The notes under the pieces: generated by a model
What the model saw: only the letters and a program-made list of their open reading frames with translations
Told to the model about the DNA's origin: nothing
Database searches by the model: none
Assembly (NCBI RefSeq): GCF_004364975.1
Contig: NZ_SOBW01000011.1
Location: 1-64,000 of the forward strand
From: Gelidibacter sediminis
GTDB lineage: Bacteria; Bacteroidota; Bacteroidia; Flavobacteriales; Flavobacteriaceae
DNA length: 64,000 nucleotides
Reading direction: 5' to 3'
In this document: piece by piece, positions 16,279-25,653 of the stretch
How the letters are laid out: every line of letters starts with the position of its first letter
Position numbering within the stretch: the stretch's first letter is position 1
Program-made: the position numbers and the translations under genes

Positions 16279-16901
16279 GGTTCTAATTAGTCTTACCTGC
16301 TTTATCATAACATCCTCCTGCATAGAAAAACACAATTCCAATGCCCAAAAAGCAAACATTACACCTGCCAATCCCCAGCCTACAGCACCTGTAAAAGGAG
16401 ACACTCTTTATTTCGACCTCCAAAATCCAGCATACATTGGAAAGGCACTAAAATGCGTGGCACCGGAAAGCATGAAGGTCAAATTAAAATATGGTTATGT
16501 GATTCTTAGGGACAACGAGTTAGTAAATGGAACTTATGTGGCCAATATGTCGAGTATTGAAGTTACTGATATCCCTGAACATGAACATGTGCCTAGAAAT
16601 AAGTTGAATTCCTATCTCAAAAGTCCAGATTTTTTTTAATGTTGATAATCACCCAACGTCTACATTTCAAATTACAAACGTAATGAAGTTATCTAATGAT
16701 AGTTTAAAAATTTCAGGAAACCTGACCTTAAAGGCTATCACTAAAAACATTGGTTTTGCTGCCAAATATCCAGAGAATTTCTTAAGCGCAAAATTTACAT
16801 TAGATCGGTTTCAATGGAACGTGGCTTATGAAGGAAGTGTGATGGATAAAACTATGGTGGATAAGGACATTGAATTCACAATTGCCGTAAAAATAGAATA
16901 A
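16271..16901 (+). pseudogene. YceI-family lipoprotein, interrupted by a frameshift at a T8 run
   Basis: The first part (16271-16639) encodes a lipoprotein signal peptide (LISLTCFIITSSCIEK) and the N-terminal half of a YceI-like lipocalin-fold protein (VNGTYVANMSSIEVTDIPE). It stops at TAA in a run of eight T residues (16630-16637). Reading with one T fewer continues as NVDNHPTSTFQITNVMKLSN, then GNLTLKAITKNIGF, to 16901. The rejoined protein would be about 210 aa, a normal YceI length. YceI proteins bind isoprenoid-like lipids in the periplasm. It overlaps the upstream dioxygenase-like gene by 8 nt, so the two form an operon. The lesion may be a true mutation, slippage-based variation, or a sequencing error in a homopolymer. 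Confidence 0.75.
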
Positions 16902-17093
16902 ATCAAGTATCATTCACGAGGGCCATAAACTAAAAACACTTGATGACATCAACTTAACAACTATAATTTGCCTTATGCCACCATAGTTAAAGCGCTCGAC
17001 AATTGGTTTTCGTATGTTTTTCTTACTTTAGACCCACAAAAAAGGTGATTATCGTATATATATGCGTTAGCACTCTATAAAAAAAACGATTAT

Positions 17094-17513
17094 ATGTACC
17101 AATTAAATTACCGTTCAAATGCAAAACTAGGACTCCAACTTAAAGATTTAGATCAAATACTAGAAACAGCAGTTGCGGTTAATTCAGCAAGAAACATCAC
17201 AGGTTGCCTGATTTATCATAAAGGAAGCTTTGTACAAGTGCTGGAAGGCCAAAAAAAGGACGTTTTAGACATCTATGAAAATATTAAAGCCGATGATCGC
17301 CATAATGACGTCACTTTGCTATGGGAAAATGAGGTGGATGATCGATTTTTTCCAGAATGGAACATGGCTTATTTTCGTCCCAAAGAGAAAAATTTAAGAC
17401 AATATATTGACAATCTTATTTTACTTTCAGAAATATCAGATCGTTCTTCAGGTTCCTTGGTAAGTTTTTGGAGTAGTGTTCAAAAAATTTTAAAGGACGA
17501 ACAAGCACACTAA
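17094..17513 (+). CDS. BLUF-domain blue-light sensor
   Basis: A 139-aa single-domain BLUF protein, which binds FAD and senses blue light. Key photocycle residues are present with canonical spacing: Tyr6, Asn30 (24 later), Gln48 (18 later), Trp89 and Met91, corresponding to Tyr21, Asn45, Gln63, Trp104 and Met106 of AppA. The motif GSFVQVLEGQ and the FFPEWNMAYF segment are typical. Only about 45 residues follow the domain, with no output domain, so signalling must go through a partner protein. TACTTTAG at about 17023-17030 is a near-consensus -7 box. The gene stands alone, and no cyclase, antirepressor or second regulator is next to it. Confidence 0.88.
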   Translation: MYQLNYRSNAKLGLQLKDLDQILETAVAVNSARNITGCLIYHKGSFVQVLEGQKKDVLDIYENIKADDRHNDVTLLWENEVDDRFFPEWNMAYFRPKEKNLRQYIDNLILLSEISDRSSGSLVSFWSSVQKILKDEQAH

Positions 17514-17709
17514 ATGGGATAACAATAGTGTTTATCAGTTTTATAACTTGGAAAATGACAGCGCGAAACACTACATTTTAGCTGTGGAACACCCTGAAAA
17601 ACTAACAGAGATGCTTAAAGATTATACTATAATTTTAGAAAGCGATTAGTAGAAATGTACTTATGTCCTCCAATTTTCATTAACTTTATAACTTACATCA
17701 GGACTATTT

Positions 17710-18024
17710 ATGTTTTATAAATCAAACAAACGTCTCTTCAATATTTTAATTGGCGCAGCACTACTCTTGTTGATTCCCTTGTTGTTACAAGCAACCATAG
17801 GAACAGGTATTGATGGTGATGGCTTCAATTGGAAGCTGAACGATTTTATAATGATGGGCGTATTACTATTTGGTACGGGACTAGTAGTGGAGTTGGTTAT
17901 ACGTTATATAAAGTCCTTTAAAAAAAGAATTGTTCTTATAGCCGTAATTTTTTTGCTGCTCTTATTAATCTGGATAGACCTTGCCGTTGGAATTTTCAAC
18001 ATTTCTGGGTTTTCAGGAAGTTAA
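17710..18024 (+). CDS. three-helix membrane protein of unknown function
   Basis: A 104-aa protein with three strongly hydrophobic helices (about residues 9-28, 45-63 and 74-95) and few charged residues beyond the RYIKSFKKR loop. It should be an integral inner-membrane protein. I recognise no named family, though short three-helix proteins of this look are common in Flavobacteriia. It is convergent with the ABC transporter operon, whose ATPase gene ends at 18087. Confidence 0.6.
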   Translation: MFYKSNKRLFNILIGAALLLLIPLLLQATIGTGIDGDGFNWKLNDFIMMGVLLFGTGLVVELVIRYIKSFKKRIVLIAVIFLLLLLIWIDLAVGIFNISGFSGS

Positions 18025-18086
18025 AGTAAAATTGAAAGAAATATATCCGAAACACGAGTCCTATTTGGTTTCAGAAAACACGTACT

Positions 18087-19091
18087 TTACTCCTGTTCAA
18101 ATTCCAAGATATCTTTAGAATTGAAACCAATATAAATGGTGTCTGCAATATGTTTATCTTGAGTCAACACCGTTAATTGTTCTCCTGACTCTAATTTTAG
18201 GACCAATTGAACCGAATCTCCAAGTTGAATTTTTTTAATGACTTGGGCCGTAGTGAGATATTCACAATCCGCTTCAGCAGACGACGGACTCACAATAATC
18301 TTCTCATTCCTAATCGCATGGCAACAGGTTTCCTTTAATGGACACCTAAATGCATTCTGTAGGTTTTTATTGATATGAACAGTACTTCCGAATAATGACG
18401 CCACATATAAGGTATTTGGCTTCACATAAAGATTTGTTGCCACATCTTTTTGAATGACTTTCCCATTCTGTAAAATCAGAATTTCATCAGCTACAGAAAG
18501 TGCGTCTTGGGTATCGTGAGTAACAAATAACACAGTAACCCCCGTTTTTTTAATGATATCAAAAACTTCATTGCGCAATTGCGTACGCAACATGGCATCA
18601 AGATTACTGAAAGGTTCATCCAAAATTAATAAGGATGGCTCTGGCGCCAAAGCACGTGCCAAGGCAACTCGCTGTTGTTGTCCGCCAGATAGTTGATGTG
18701 GGTAACGTTTTCCCAACTCACTTAATCCAACCAAGTCTAGCATCTCTTGTGCTCTTTCTTTCTTATGCTTCATTTTTGAAATGCCATACAGCACGTTGTC
18801 CAATATTGTTAAGTGCGGAAATAAAGCATATTCCTGAAAAACCAATCCAATTTTTCGCTTCTCTGGTTGTACAAACTTATCCAACGAAGCGATTACCTTA
18901 TCCCCCATGACGATACTTCCATGATCAGGCCGTTCAAGCCCTGCAATTAAGCGCACCAATGTGGTTTTCCCACTCCCACTCTCTCCAACAATGGCACACA
19001 CTTGGCCTGCCTTCAAATTGAAAGTCACATTCTCTATGGCGTAGTTTCTGCCTTTGTCAAAACTTTTAGAAAGCGCGTTTATAGTTAACAT
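18087..19091 (-). CDS. Fe(III) ABC transporter ATP-binding protein
   Basis: A 334-aa ATPase subunit of a ferric-ion (FbpABC/FutABC-type) importer. Walker A GESGSGKTT (36-44), the Q-loop FQEYALFPHLTI, the signature LSGGQQQRVALARAL and Walker B LLILDEPFSNLD are all present. The C-terminal 110 residues form a TOBE-like regulatory region that includes an unusual Cys-rich segment (FRCPLKETCCHAIR), perhaps sensing metal or redox state; that is inference. The gene is the last of three co-transcribed genes, 2 nt after the permease stop. Substrate assignment rests on the neighbours and the overall FbpC-like pattern. Confidence 0.85.
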   Translation of the reverse strand: MLTINALSKSFDKGRNYAIENVTFNLKAGQVCAIVGESGSGKTTLVRLIAGLERPDHGSIVMGDKVIASLDKFVQPEKRKIGLVFQEYALFPHLTILDNVLYGISKMKHKKERAQEMLDLVGLSELGKRYPHQLSGGQQQRVALARALAPEPSLLILDEPFSNLDAMLRTQLRNEVFDIIKKTGVTVLFVTHDTQDALSVADEILILQNGKVIQKDVATNLYVKPNTLYVASLFGSTVHINKNLQNAFRCPLKETCCHAIRNEKIIVSPSSAEADCEYLTTAQVIKKIQLGDSVQLVLKLESGEQLTVLTQDKHIADTIYIGFNSKDILEFEQE

Positions 19092-19093
19092 GG

Positions 19094-20758
19094 TTATTTC
19101 TTGATCAATAATTTATTTAAAAATATCACGGGTATCATTGCTGTAAAGATAATAAAAAGCGAAGGGATAGACGCCTCCATGACCATCTCATCACTCGCAT
19201 ATTCAAACGCCTTTACTGCTAATGTGTCAATATGATACGGTTTTAAGATGAGCGTTAATGGTAATTCTTTCATCACATCAATAAACACCAAAATTACGGC
19301 ACTAAAAACGCCTGTCTTTATGAGGGGAAATTCAATTTTAAAAAATGTTTTTAAGTTTCCAACGCCCAAAACCTTGGAGGAATCTGGGATGGAATTATCA
19401 ACTTTCAAAGCTGTAGAATCTATCGGATTATAAGCCACAGCCAAGAATCTGACGGCATAGGCATACAATAGCGCAATTAAGGTGCCATTGATGATTAAAC
19501 CGGAATCGATTCCAACTTTAGCCAACATATGAATCAGCCATTTGTCTAATGCCAAGGTCGGAATCATGATGCCAATGGCAATCACAGCACCTGGAATGGC
19601 ATATCCTAAAACCCCAATTCTAGAAATATTTTTAATAGAACTCAAGGTGCTCCATTTTGAAAAATAGATGAGCAAAAGAGCGAAAAATACAGTGATGAGT
19701 GCTGATGAAATGGCTATGGCAAAACTCTGAAGTGAAATCATAATAAATTCCATATCAAATACAGTTGATGCTGTGATGACTGCCCAATACACCAACTGTG
19801 CTACCGGCAGAATAAAACCTAAAACTATTGGCAACAATACCACAGAAAAAATCAGCCATTGTAAGCCTCCTTTGGGTTGCTTTCTCTGAATTTGCGTGCT
19901 ATTGGCTTTTGAAGAGGTGAATTTAACCTTCCTGACCTGCCATTTTTCAAACAAGATTAAAGCAAAAATAAAAATGATCAATAAGGCCGATAAATACACT
20001 GCTGTTTGTGGTTCTTCGAGTGAAAACCACGATCTGAAAATTCCTGTAGTAAACGTATTGACGCCATAATATTTAGCGGCACCATAATCATTAAGAACTT
20101 CCATCAACACCAACACCAAACCGGCAACAATAGCAGGACGCGCCAAAGGCAGCATCAATTTAAAAAATGTTTTGAGTTCACTGACGCCTAACATTTTTGA
20201 AGCTTCCAATAAATTATTCGCTTGATTGAGAAAAAAGGCGCGAGCACTTACATAGACGTAAGGAAATAGAGAAATACTTAAGACGAAGGCAAGTCCGGCC
20301 TTATTCATAATATCAATGCGGATAAACTCCAATCCGAGTTGTCGAAACAAGAGATCCATACTACCGCCGTAATCGAAAATTCCGGCATAGGCATAGCCAA
20401 CAATATAGGAAGGGATGGCCAAGGGTAGAATTAATAGCCATTCCATTTGTTTCCGGAACATAAAATCGAATCGCGATACAAACCACGCCGAAGAGACACC
20501 AAAGATTAAAACAAGAATACTGCAAAAAAATACAAGGTATAAGGAGTTCCATATATATTCTGGCAATAAGTACTCCACAATGTGGCCCCAAGTTTCACCT
20601 GGTCCAGAAATCAGCTCTACACCAATAAATAGGATAGGCAAGGCCAAGAAAAAAACAATGGCCAGTGTAAAAACTGACCACCTGTTACTATCTCTTTTAA
20701 GCCTTTTTACCCTCGTTTTTAAGGAGAACGCTTCATTTTTATTTCCACCCTGCTGCAT
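19094..20758 (-). CDS. Fe(III) ABC transporter permease, fused double domain
   Basis: A protein of about 554 aa with two homologous MetI-like permease halves in one chain and about 12 membrane helices, as in FbpB/FutB/SfuB. Both halves have an EAA-type loop that contacts the ATPase: LLEASKMLGVSELKTFFKLM in the first and SSKVLGVGNLKTFFKIEFPL in the second. The start is taken at the ATG at 20758; a TTG one codon upstream is possible. The N-terminus overlaps the end of the binding-protein gene by 20 nt, which indicates translational coupling. The whole operon lacks an outer-membrane component. Confidence 0.86.
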   Translation of the reverse strand: MQQGGNKNEAFSLKTRVKRLKRDSNRWSVFTLAIVFFLALPILFIGVELISGPGETWGHIVEYLLPEYIWNSLYLVFFCSILVLIFGVSSAWFVSRFDFMFRKQMEWLLILPLAIPSYIVGYAYAGIFDYGGSMDLLFRQLGLEFIRIDIMNKAGLAFVLSISLFPYVYVSARAFFLNQANNLLEASKMLGVSELKTFFKLMLPLARPAIVAGLVLVLMEVLNDYGAAKYYGVNTFTTGIFRSWFSLEEPQTAVYLSALLIIFIFALILFEKWQVRKVKFTSSKANSTQIQRKQPKGGLQWLIFSVVLLPIVLGFILPVAQLVYWAVITASTVFDMEFIMISLQSFAIAISSALITVFFALLLIYFSKWSTLSSIKNISRIGVLGYAIPGAVIAIGIMIPTLALDKWLIHMLAKVGIDSGLIINGTLIALLYAYAVRFLAVAYNPIDSTALKVDNSIPDSSKVLGVGNLKTFFKIEFPLIKTGVFSAVILVFIDVMKELPLTLILKPYHIDTLAVKAFEYASDEMVMEASIPSLFIIFTAMIPVIFLNKLLIKK

Positions 20759-21794
20759 CAAAAATCAAAACTGCTTTCTTGTTAAATTCACCTAATTTGT
20801 TCAATCCTAAGGTGTCTTCCTTAAAGTCTCCCCAAGCTTTAATATCGGTAACAGGGGCAACACTTTCCAAAACTGGATACTCGTAATTAGCATCGGTAAA
20901 CACTTGCTGCGCTTCTTCGCTAATTAAATACTCTATAAATAAAATCGCATTTTCCTTATTAGGTGCGTATTTAGCAACACCAGCACCGCTTACGTTAATG
21001 TGCGTTCCTCTATCCTTTTGGTTAGGGAAAAACAAGCCTATTTTTTTGGCTGTATTTACTTCTTCAGCATCTGGTGAGTTCAACATTTTTCCGATGTAAT
21101 AAGAATTGACAATTGCTATATCCCCTTCTCCAGCAACAACTGCTTTTACCTGATCTCTATCTGAACCTTTCGGAGAACGTGCCAAATTCGCAACGATTCC
21201 TTCAGCCCATTCCTTAGCAGCCGCTTGGCCATTATTGGCAATAATTGATGCCATTAAAGATTGGTTGTAAATATTTGATGATGAACGCACCAAAATTTTA
21301 CCTTTCCATTTATTATTTACCAAATCTTCATAAGTTGATAAATCTTCAGGTTTTACACGGTCTTTTGCGTAAGCAATAATGCGCGCTCTTTTTGTCAATC
21401 CGAACCATTGATTATCCACATCTTGTAAATATGACGGGATGGCGTTTTCTAAGATATCAGATTGGATGGACTGTAATAAACCTTCATCTTTAGCTCGACT
21501 TAAGCGTCCAGCATCTACGGTAATTAATACATCAGCAGGCGATTGCTTCCCTTCCATTTTCATTTTCTGAATCAACTCATCGGCACTTGCATTCATAACC
21601 TTGACTCTGATGCCAGTTTTCTCTTCGAACATTTTGAAGATATTTTGGTCTGGCTCGTAATGGCGATGCGTGTAGACATTAACAACCTGTTCTTTGGCTG
21701 CCTTTTGTTCAGAAGAAGTGTCTTTCTTTTTGCTCTCGTTTCCGCAAGCAACCAATAATGATAAGGTTGCTACTGCAAATAGTATTTTTTTCAT
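20739..21794 (-). CDS. Fe(III) ABC transporter substrate-binding lipoprotein
   Basis: A 351-aa periplasmic iron-binding protein of the FbpA/FutA class, here a lipoprotein (MKKILFAVATLSLLVACGN, lipobox Cys17). Typical features are the first strand VVNVYTHRHYEPDQNIFKMF, the GIRVKVMNASADELIQKM segment, LTKRARIIAYAKD, and the paired-tyrosine region IVNSYYIGKM that supplies Fe ligands in this family. The start is the ATG at 21794; the frame extends 30 nt upstream, but a consensus -7 box at 21813-21820 puts the transcription start just ahead of 21794. It is the first gene of the operon and overlaps the permease gene. Confidence 0.87.
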   Translation of the reverse strand: MKKILFAVATLSLLVACGNESKKKDTSSEQKAAKEQVVNVYTHRHYEPDQNIFKMFEEKTGIRVKVMNASADELIQKMKMEGKQSPADVLITVDAGRLSRAKDEGLLQSIQSDILENAIPSYLQDVDNQWFGLTKRARIIAYAKDRVKPEDLSTYEDLVNNKWKGKILVRSSSNIYNQSLMASIIANNGQAAAKEWAEGIVANLARSPKGSDRDQVKAVVAGEGDIAIVNSYYIGKMLNSPDAEEVNTAKKIGLFFPNQKDRGTHINVSGAGVAKYAPNKENAILFIEYLISEEAQQVFTDANYEYPVLESVAPVTDIKAWGDFKEDTLGLNKLGEFNKKAVLIFDAAGWK

Positions 21795-21812
21795 GATATC
21801 TGTTTCGAATTG

Positions 21813-21820
21813 CAAATATA
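21813..21820 (-). promoter_or_regulatory. -7 box of the iron-transporter operon
   Basis: Read on the minus strand this is TATATTTG, a perfect TAnnTTTG box, and transcription would begin about 12 nt before the ATG at 21794. The -33 region is only TTATTT. An AT-rich stretch around 21820-21850 could hold a Fur operator, but I cannot identify one with confidence. Confidence 0.5.
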
Positions 21821-21914
21821 ACAATTTAGAATAGATATAAATAACACCCTGTCAATATTGAACTTTCCTCCAGGCTACATTATAGTGAAGTTGCATTATT
21901 GGCCGATGAAAATA

Positions 21915-22307
21915 CTAATCCGTATCAGATTTACCATACCTAACATCACGAAATGTAGGGAGGTTTTCGGTAATTCGTCCAGCTCCTTTTTTGTTTATTT
22001 TAAATGTGACGTCTATTGTGGTGGTGAATAAAAGGACGGATAAAAACGTAGTTCTAAGATGCGATTTTACCAACTCATAAGCTTCCTCTAAGCTGAGTTC
22101 CTGCTCGTCATCCTCTGTTTCATTAGACCTGTAGTGTGTTTTGACCAATACCCTAGCATCTCCATCAACATCAAGCGGTCTGACAAATACATTTTTTAAA
22201 TTTTGTTTCCCTATGGTTTTTGCCATGGTTAATTTGGCAAAGCGTTTCTCTTGGACACTCTCTTTTACCTGGTCCCAAAAAAGGTCAAAAACAGTTTGAT
22301 ATGGCAT
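21915..22307 (-). CDS. conserved-looking hypothetical protein
   Basis: A 130-aa soluble protein, acidic in the middle (NETEDDEQELSLEEAYELVK) with a hydrophobic stretch SHLRTTFLSVLLFTTTIDVT near the C-terminus. There is no signal peptide and no known motif. It lies upstream of the iron-transporter promoter, on the same strand, and is separated from the methyltransferase gene by 113 nt. I do not recognise it. The balanced composition and normal codon use suggest a real gene. Confidence 0.6.
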   Translation of the reverse strand: MPYQTVFDLFWDQVKESVQEKRFAKLTMAKTIGKQNLKNVFVRPLDVDGDARVLVKTHYRSNETEDDEQELSLEEAYELVKSHLRTTFLSVLLFTTTIDVTFKINKKGAGRITENLPTFRDVRYGKSDTD

Positions 22308-22420
22308 AAAACAAGGATTGTTGATAGATTGTTTGTTGCATCAAAAGTACTATTAATAATTTGATTTGAGTCTTGCACCACCTTTAGGTACCCTTAATTC
22401 CTCCGGGTAGGCATCTCAAT

Positions 22421-23098
22421 TTAAAAAACGGTATAACACGTGGTAACGAGTACCCCTTGTCCATCATTCAATGGGACGGACACTAATTGCTGCTGTGATT
22501 TTATTTTAAAATTAAATGGCGGTGCCAACACATCTACTCCACTCCCTTTTTTTAATCTAATGCCTTGCCCAGATATGATGTCTAAATTGGGTGTAAAGGG
22601 TTCTTTAGGCAAATGTTCAGTTAATATAACGTATTTAAAATGCGCTAGTTTATTTAATATTTTATGAATTTCTGAATTGGATAAATGCTGAAGTACTTGT
22701 CTTATAATGACACAATCGCCAACAGGCAAATCATCTTCGGCAATGTCTAAACAGTGGAACTCTAAATTTTCTGCACTGTATGTCTTCTTATTATGTCTAA
22801 TTAATTCTTCTACAATGTCCACGGCAATATAAGCCTGTGCATAGTCAACCAAATATTTGCCAACATTAAAATCGCCACAGCCCAAATCGCACACCACCAA
22901 TGGATTATCGAAAGAAGTTAAAAAAGAGATTAATTCCTTTAGATAAGGCATAACGAAATTAGGATGATGTGACCCCTCACCTGAATAAAATGCTGTACCG
23001 TCTGTTCCCCACAGCCTCATTTCATACACTTGATCCATGACGGCTTTTGTGGGCCAGGGTGTTTTAGTGCTTTTAGACTCTGATTGCTTATTTTTCAT
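22421..23098 (-). CDS. class I SAM-dependent methyltransferase
   Basis: A 225-aa protein with the Rossmann methyltransferase fold. Motif I is VVCDLGCGDFNVGKYL, motif II ends in AYIAVDIVEELI, and the acidic loop LEFHCLDIAEDDLPVGDCVI and post-motif QVLQHLSNSEIHKIL follow. This resembles small-molecule or glycan/peptide methyltransferases rather than nucleic-acid enzymes; the substrate is unknown. Start at ATG 23098 (MKNKQSESKST). The frame continues upstream to 23140 but without homologous-looking sequence. No co-transcribed biosynthetic partner is visible. Confidence 0.75.
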   Translation of the reverse strand: MKNKQSESKSTKTPWPTKAVMDQVYEMRLWGTDGTAFYSGEGSHHPNFVMPYLKELISFLTSFDNPLVVCDLGCGDFNVGKYLVDYAQAYIAVDIVEELIRHNKKTYSAENLEFHCLDIAEDDLPVGDCVIIRQVLQHLSNSEIHKILNKLAHFKYVILTEHLPKEPFTPNLDIISGQGIRLKKGSGVDVLAPPFNFKIKSQQQLVSVPLNDGQGVLVTTCYTVF

Positions 23099-23500
23099 GA
23101 TTGCTGTAACTTCAATTTTTACGATGAAGACTGAAATCAAAAGTAATCATAAACATAGAAAAGTTGAAGGCACCCCACCTATAAAGATGGTGACTAGGTA
23201 ATTTTAATCCAGCAGACTTTATTTCGGAACATACCAATTCCGTTATTTCATTAATTTCAAATTTGCCAGCTCCTAATCCTTCGAAGTAATTTCACACAAC
23301 AATGATAACCATATTACTAATATTACTGTAGCTTTCAAACAACAGCAACTTACAAAGTTTGCTGCTAGAACAAAATACGGTGTGATTGTTAAATAATTTA
23401 AGTATTTTTCAAAATCATATAATGACGTCTCAAAGTTTTTAATAATAGAACAAATACACCTAACAACTTATTTTAGATTTAAGCCACCTGAAAACACAAT
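23099..23500. other. gene-free divergent spacer
   Basis: About 400 nt between the leftward methyltransferase gene and the rightward DUF4139 gene must hold both promoters. The sequence is AT-rich with no credible coding frame, tRNA or strong hairpin. I see no perfect TAnnTTTG box close to either start. Confidence 0.4.
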
Positions 23501-25369
23501 ATGACTATGAAACACCTCCTACTATTTATGTTTTGCTTGATGCTGTCCTATACCTACGCTCAAGAATCTACTGAAAAAGATGTGACCACTGAGGTCAGTG
23601 AAGTCACCGTATTTATTAAAGACGCCCAAATAACACGGAAAAAATCTATTGACTTAAAGTCAGGGGAGACCGTTTTAAAATTCATCAACCTATCGCCCTT
23701 TATAGAGGCAAAAAGTATTCAAGTTAAAGCAAATGGCAATATCACGGTCTTGTCCGTCAACCATCAACAAAACTATCTTGAGAAACTTGAGAAACCTAAA
23801 GAATTATTAGATCTAGAATCTAAACTGGAAGAGGCAGAAGATCAAATAAAATTAGAACAAACCCATGCGGCAATCTTAAAGGAGGAGCTCGCATTTTTAC
23901 ATGAGAATAGAGCCATTGGCGGAAGAAATCAAGAGTTGAACGTTACCAATCTAAAAGACGCTGCAAATTTTTACAGCACTAGGTTAACCGCCTTAAAACT
24001 AAAAGAAATTGAACTGGACAAGAAATTGGAGGCTTTAATGATCTTAAAAAACGAACTCCAACTTCAGATTAAAACTATAACCAGTCAAAAGAATTTTCCT
24101 AACGGCGAAATATTGGTTAAAGTATCGTCGAAAACAACCAACAAGATAGATTTTGAGCTGACCTATGTAGTGGGCAATTCAGGATGGTTTCCATCTTATG
24201 ATATCAGAGCTAAAAATGTATCCGAACCTATCGAAATTATTTATAAAGCCAATGTTAAACAGGACACAAAAGTTGACTGGACAAATGTGAAATTAAATTT
24301 ATCATCAGCCAATCCTGACATCTCAGGTGTTGCACCAGAATTGAAGACCTACTATTTAAACTACAACACTTTACCTCCTACCTATACCCTTTCTTCAAAT
24401 GAGATTAGAGGTATAGTAATGGATGAAAACAGGCAACCTCTCCCTGGTGCCAATGTTATTGTAAAAGGCACAACTATAGGTGCTGTAACCGATTTTGATG
24501 GAAACTACTCTGTTACCATACCCAATACCTCTAGCGAGTTACAGTTTTCTTATATAGGATATAAATCACAAACATTACCAGTTACAGGTTCAACCTTAAA
24601 CGTTATCCTTATAGAAGATTCTAACTCACTGGATGAAGTTGTTGTTGTAGGTTATGGCAGAAACACTCGAAATTCCATTTCTAAGGCACTCGAAGGAAAG
24701 GTTTCGGGGGTACAAAAGAACTCAAACAGTTTGCCAATACCGGCCCAACACGTAGCAAAACAAACGTCCGTCGATTTTGAGATCAACATTCCTTTCACCA
24801 TCAAATCTGACAATAAAAGTTATACGGTAGACATGGCCAATTATGAGTTACCAGCTGAATTTAAATACTTAGCCGTACCTAAAATCAGTAAAGATGCTTT
24901 TCTAATTGCAAACATCTCCGACTGGGAGAAATACAGTTTACTTGAAGGGGAAGCTAATATCTTTTTTGAAGGTACTTATGTAGGAAAATCATTGTTAGAT
25001 ATGAGATACGCTACAGACACCCTGCAAATATCACTTGGCAAGGATAAAAATGTTAGTGTAAAACGAGAAAAGTCAAAAGATTTTACAACCAAACAATTTA
25101 TTGGCAGTAAAAAAGAAGAAACTAGAGGGTGGACCATAACCGTAAAAAATAACAAACCTCAACCAATCAACATGCTGCTATACGATCAAGTTCCAGTGTC
25201 CACACTTGAAGAAATTAAGGTTGAGATTTCAAATCTATCCGGTGCCAAATACAATCTTGAGACGGGGGAAATTAAATGGGATTTTTCAATAGACTCCAAC
25301 CAAACCAAAGTATTTGAATTAAATTATGCTGTGAAATATCCAAAACATCGACGTTTAGTTATAGAATAA
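23501..25369 (+). CDS. DUF4139 (MuiA-like) exported protein with inserted TonB-receptor-like N-terminal domain
   Basis: A 622-aa exported protein (signal peptide MKHLLLFMFCLMLSYTYAQ). Residues about 25-130 match the DUF4140 N-terminal domain, followed by a coiled coil (about 90-205) and the DUF4139 beta domain typical of mucoidy inhibitor MuiA-like proteins. In the middle (about 305-375) sits a carboxypeptidase-D regulatory-like Ig domain (GIVMDENRQPLPGANVIVKG, then TDFDGNYSVTIP), followed by LDEVVVVGYG and KALEGKVSGVQ, the signature that normally leads into the plug of SusC-type TonB receptors. DUF4139 sequence resumes afterwards (VDFEINIPFTIKSDNKSYTV) to the C-terminus. The function is not established in this phylum; a surface or envelope role is likely. 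Confidence 0.8.
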   Translation: MTMKHLLLFMFCLMLSYTYAQESTEKDVTTEVSEVTVFIKDAQITRKKSIDLKSGETVLKFINLSPFIEAKSIQVKANGNITVLSVNHQQNYLEKLEKPKELLDLESKLEEAEDQIKLEQTHAAILKEELAFLHENRAIGGRNQELNVTNLKDAANFYSTRLTALKLKEIELDKKLEALMILKNELQLQIKTITSQKNFPNGEILVKVSSKTTNKIDFELTYVVGNSGWFPSYDIRAKNVSEPIEIIYKANVKQDTKVDWTNVKLNLSSANPDISGVAPELKTYYLNYNTLPPTYTLSSNEIRGIVMDENRQPLPGANVIVKGTTIGAVTDFDGNYSVTIPNTSSELQFSYIGYKSQTLPVTGSTLNVILIEDSNSLDEVVVVGYGRNTRNSISKALEGKVSGVQKNSNSLPIPAQHVAKQTSVDFEINIPFTIKSDNKSYTVDMANYELPAEFKYLAVPKISKDAFLIANISDWEKYSLLEGEANIFFEGTYVGKSLLDMRYATDTLQISLGKDKNVSVKREKSKDFTTKQFIGSKKEETRGWTITVKNNKPQPINMLLYDQVPVSTLEEIKVEISNLSGAKYNLETGEIKWDFSIDSNQTKVFELNYAVKYPKHRRLVIE

Positions 25370-25653
25370 TAAGCATTTGTAGCTAAACTTTAACCTACTG
25401 CAAGGTATAGTTTGGCTTAAAAAAACCTTTATCACCACGGAATTCAAAAAGATTTTTTCAATTATAAATATGGCGTAATTTCCTATATATATTTGAGAAT
25501 ACATTTTTAGTGCTAGACTAGTATTAAAATTAATAAACAATCAAAACTTTTATTGCACTAACAATTCGTGCAATTGTGATAATTTTTTCTTACATTATAT
25601 CTGATCTTTAACCATATAGAAATTATATCATTTTTACTTAAAATATATTAATT

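Noticed and set aside
17514-17649. Coding-looking tail (AVEHPEKLTEMLKDYTIILE) after the BLUF gene
   Set aside because: The frame has no usable start codon and only about 45 meaningful residues; possibly a relic, but too little to call a gene or a family.
25380-25440. Hairpin-like sequence after the DUF4139 gene
   Set aside because: Arms (AGCTAAACT / AGTTTGGCT) are mismatched and followed by A residues rather than T on the coding strand; not convincing as a terminator.
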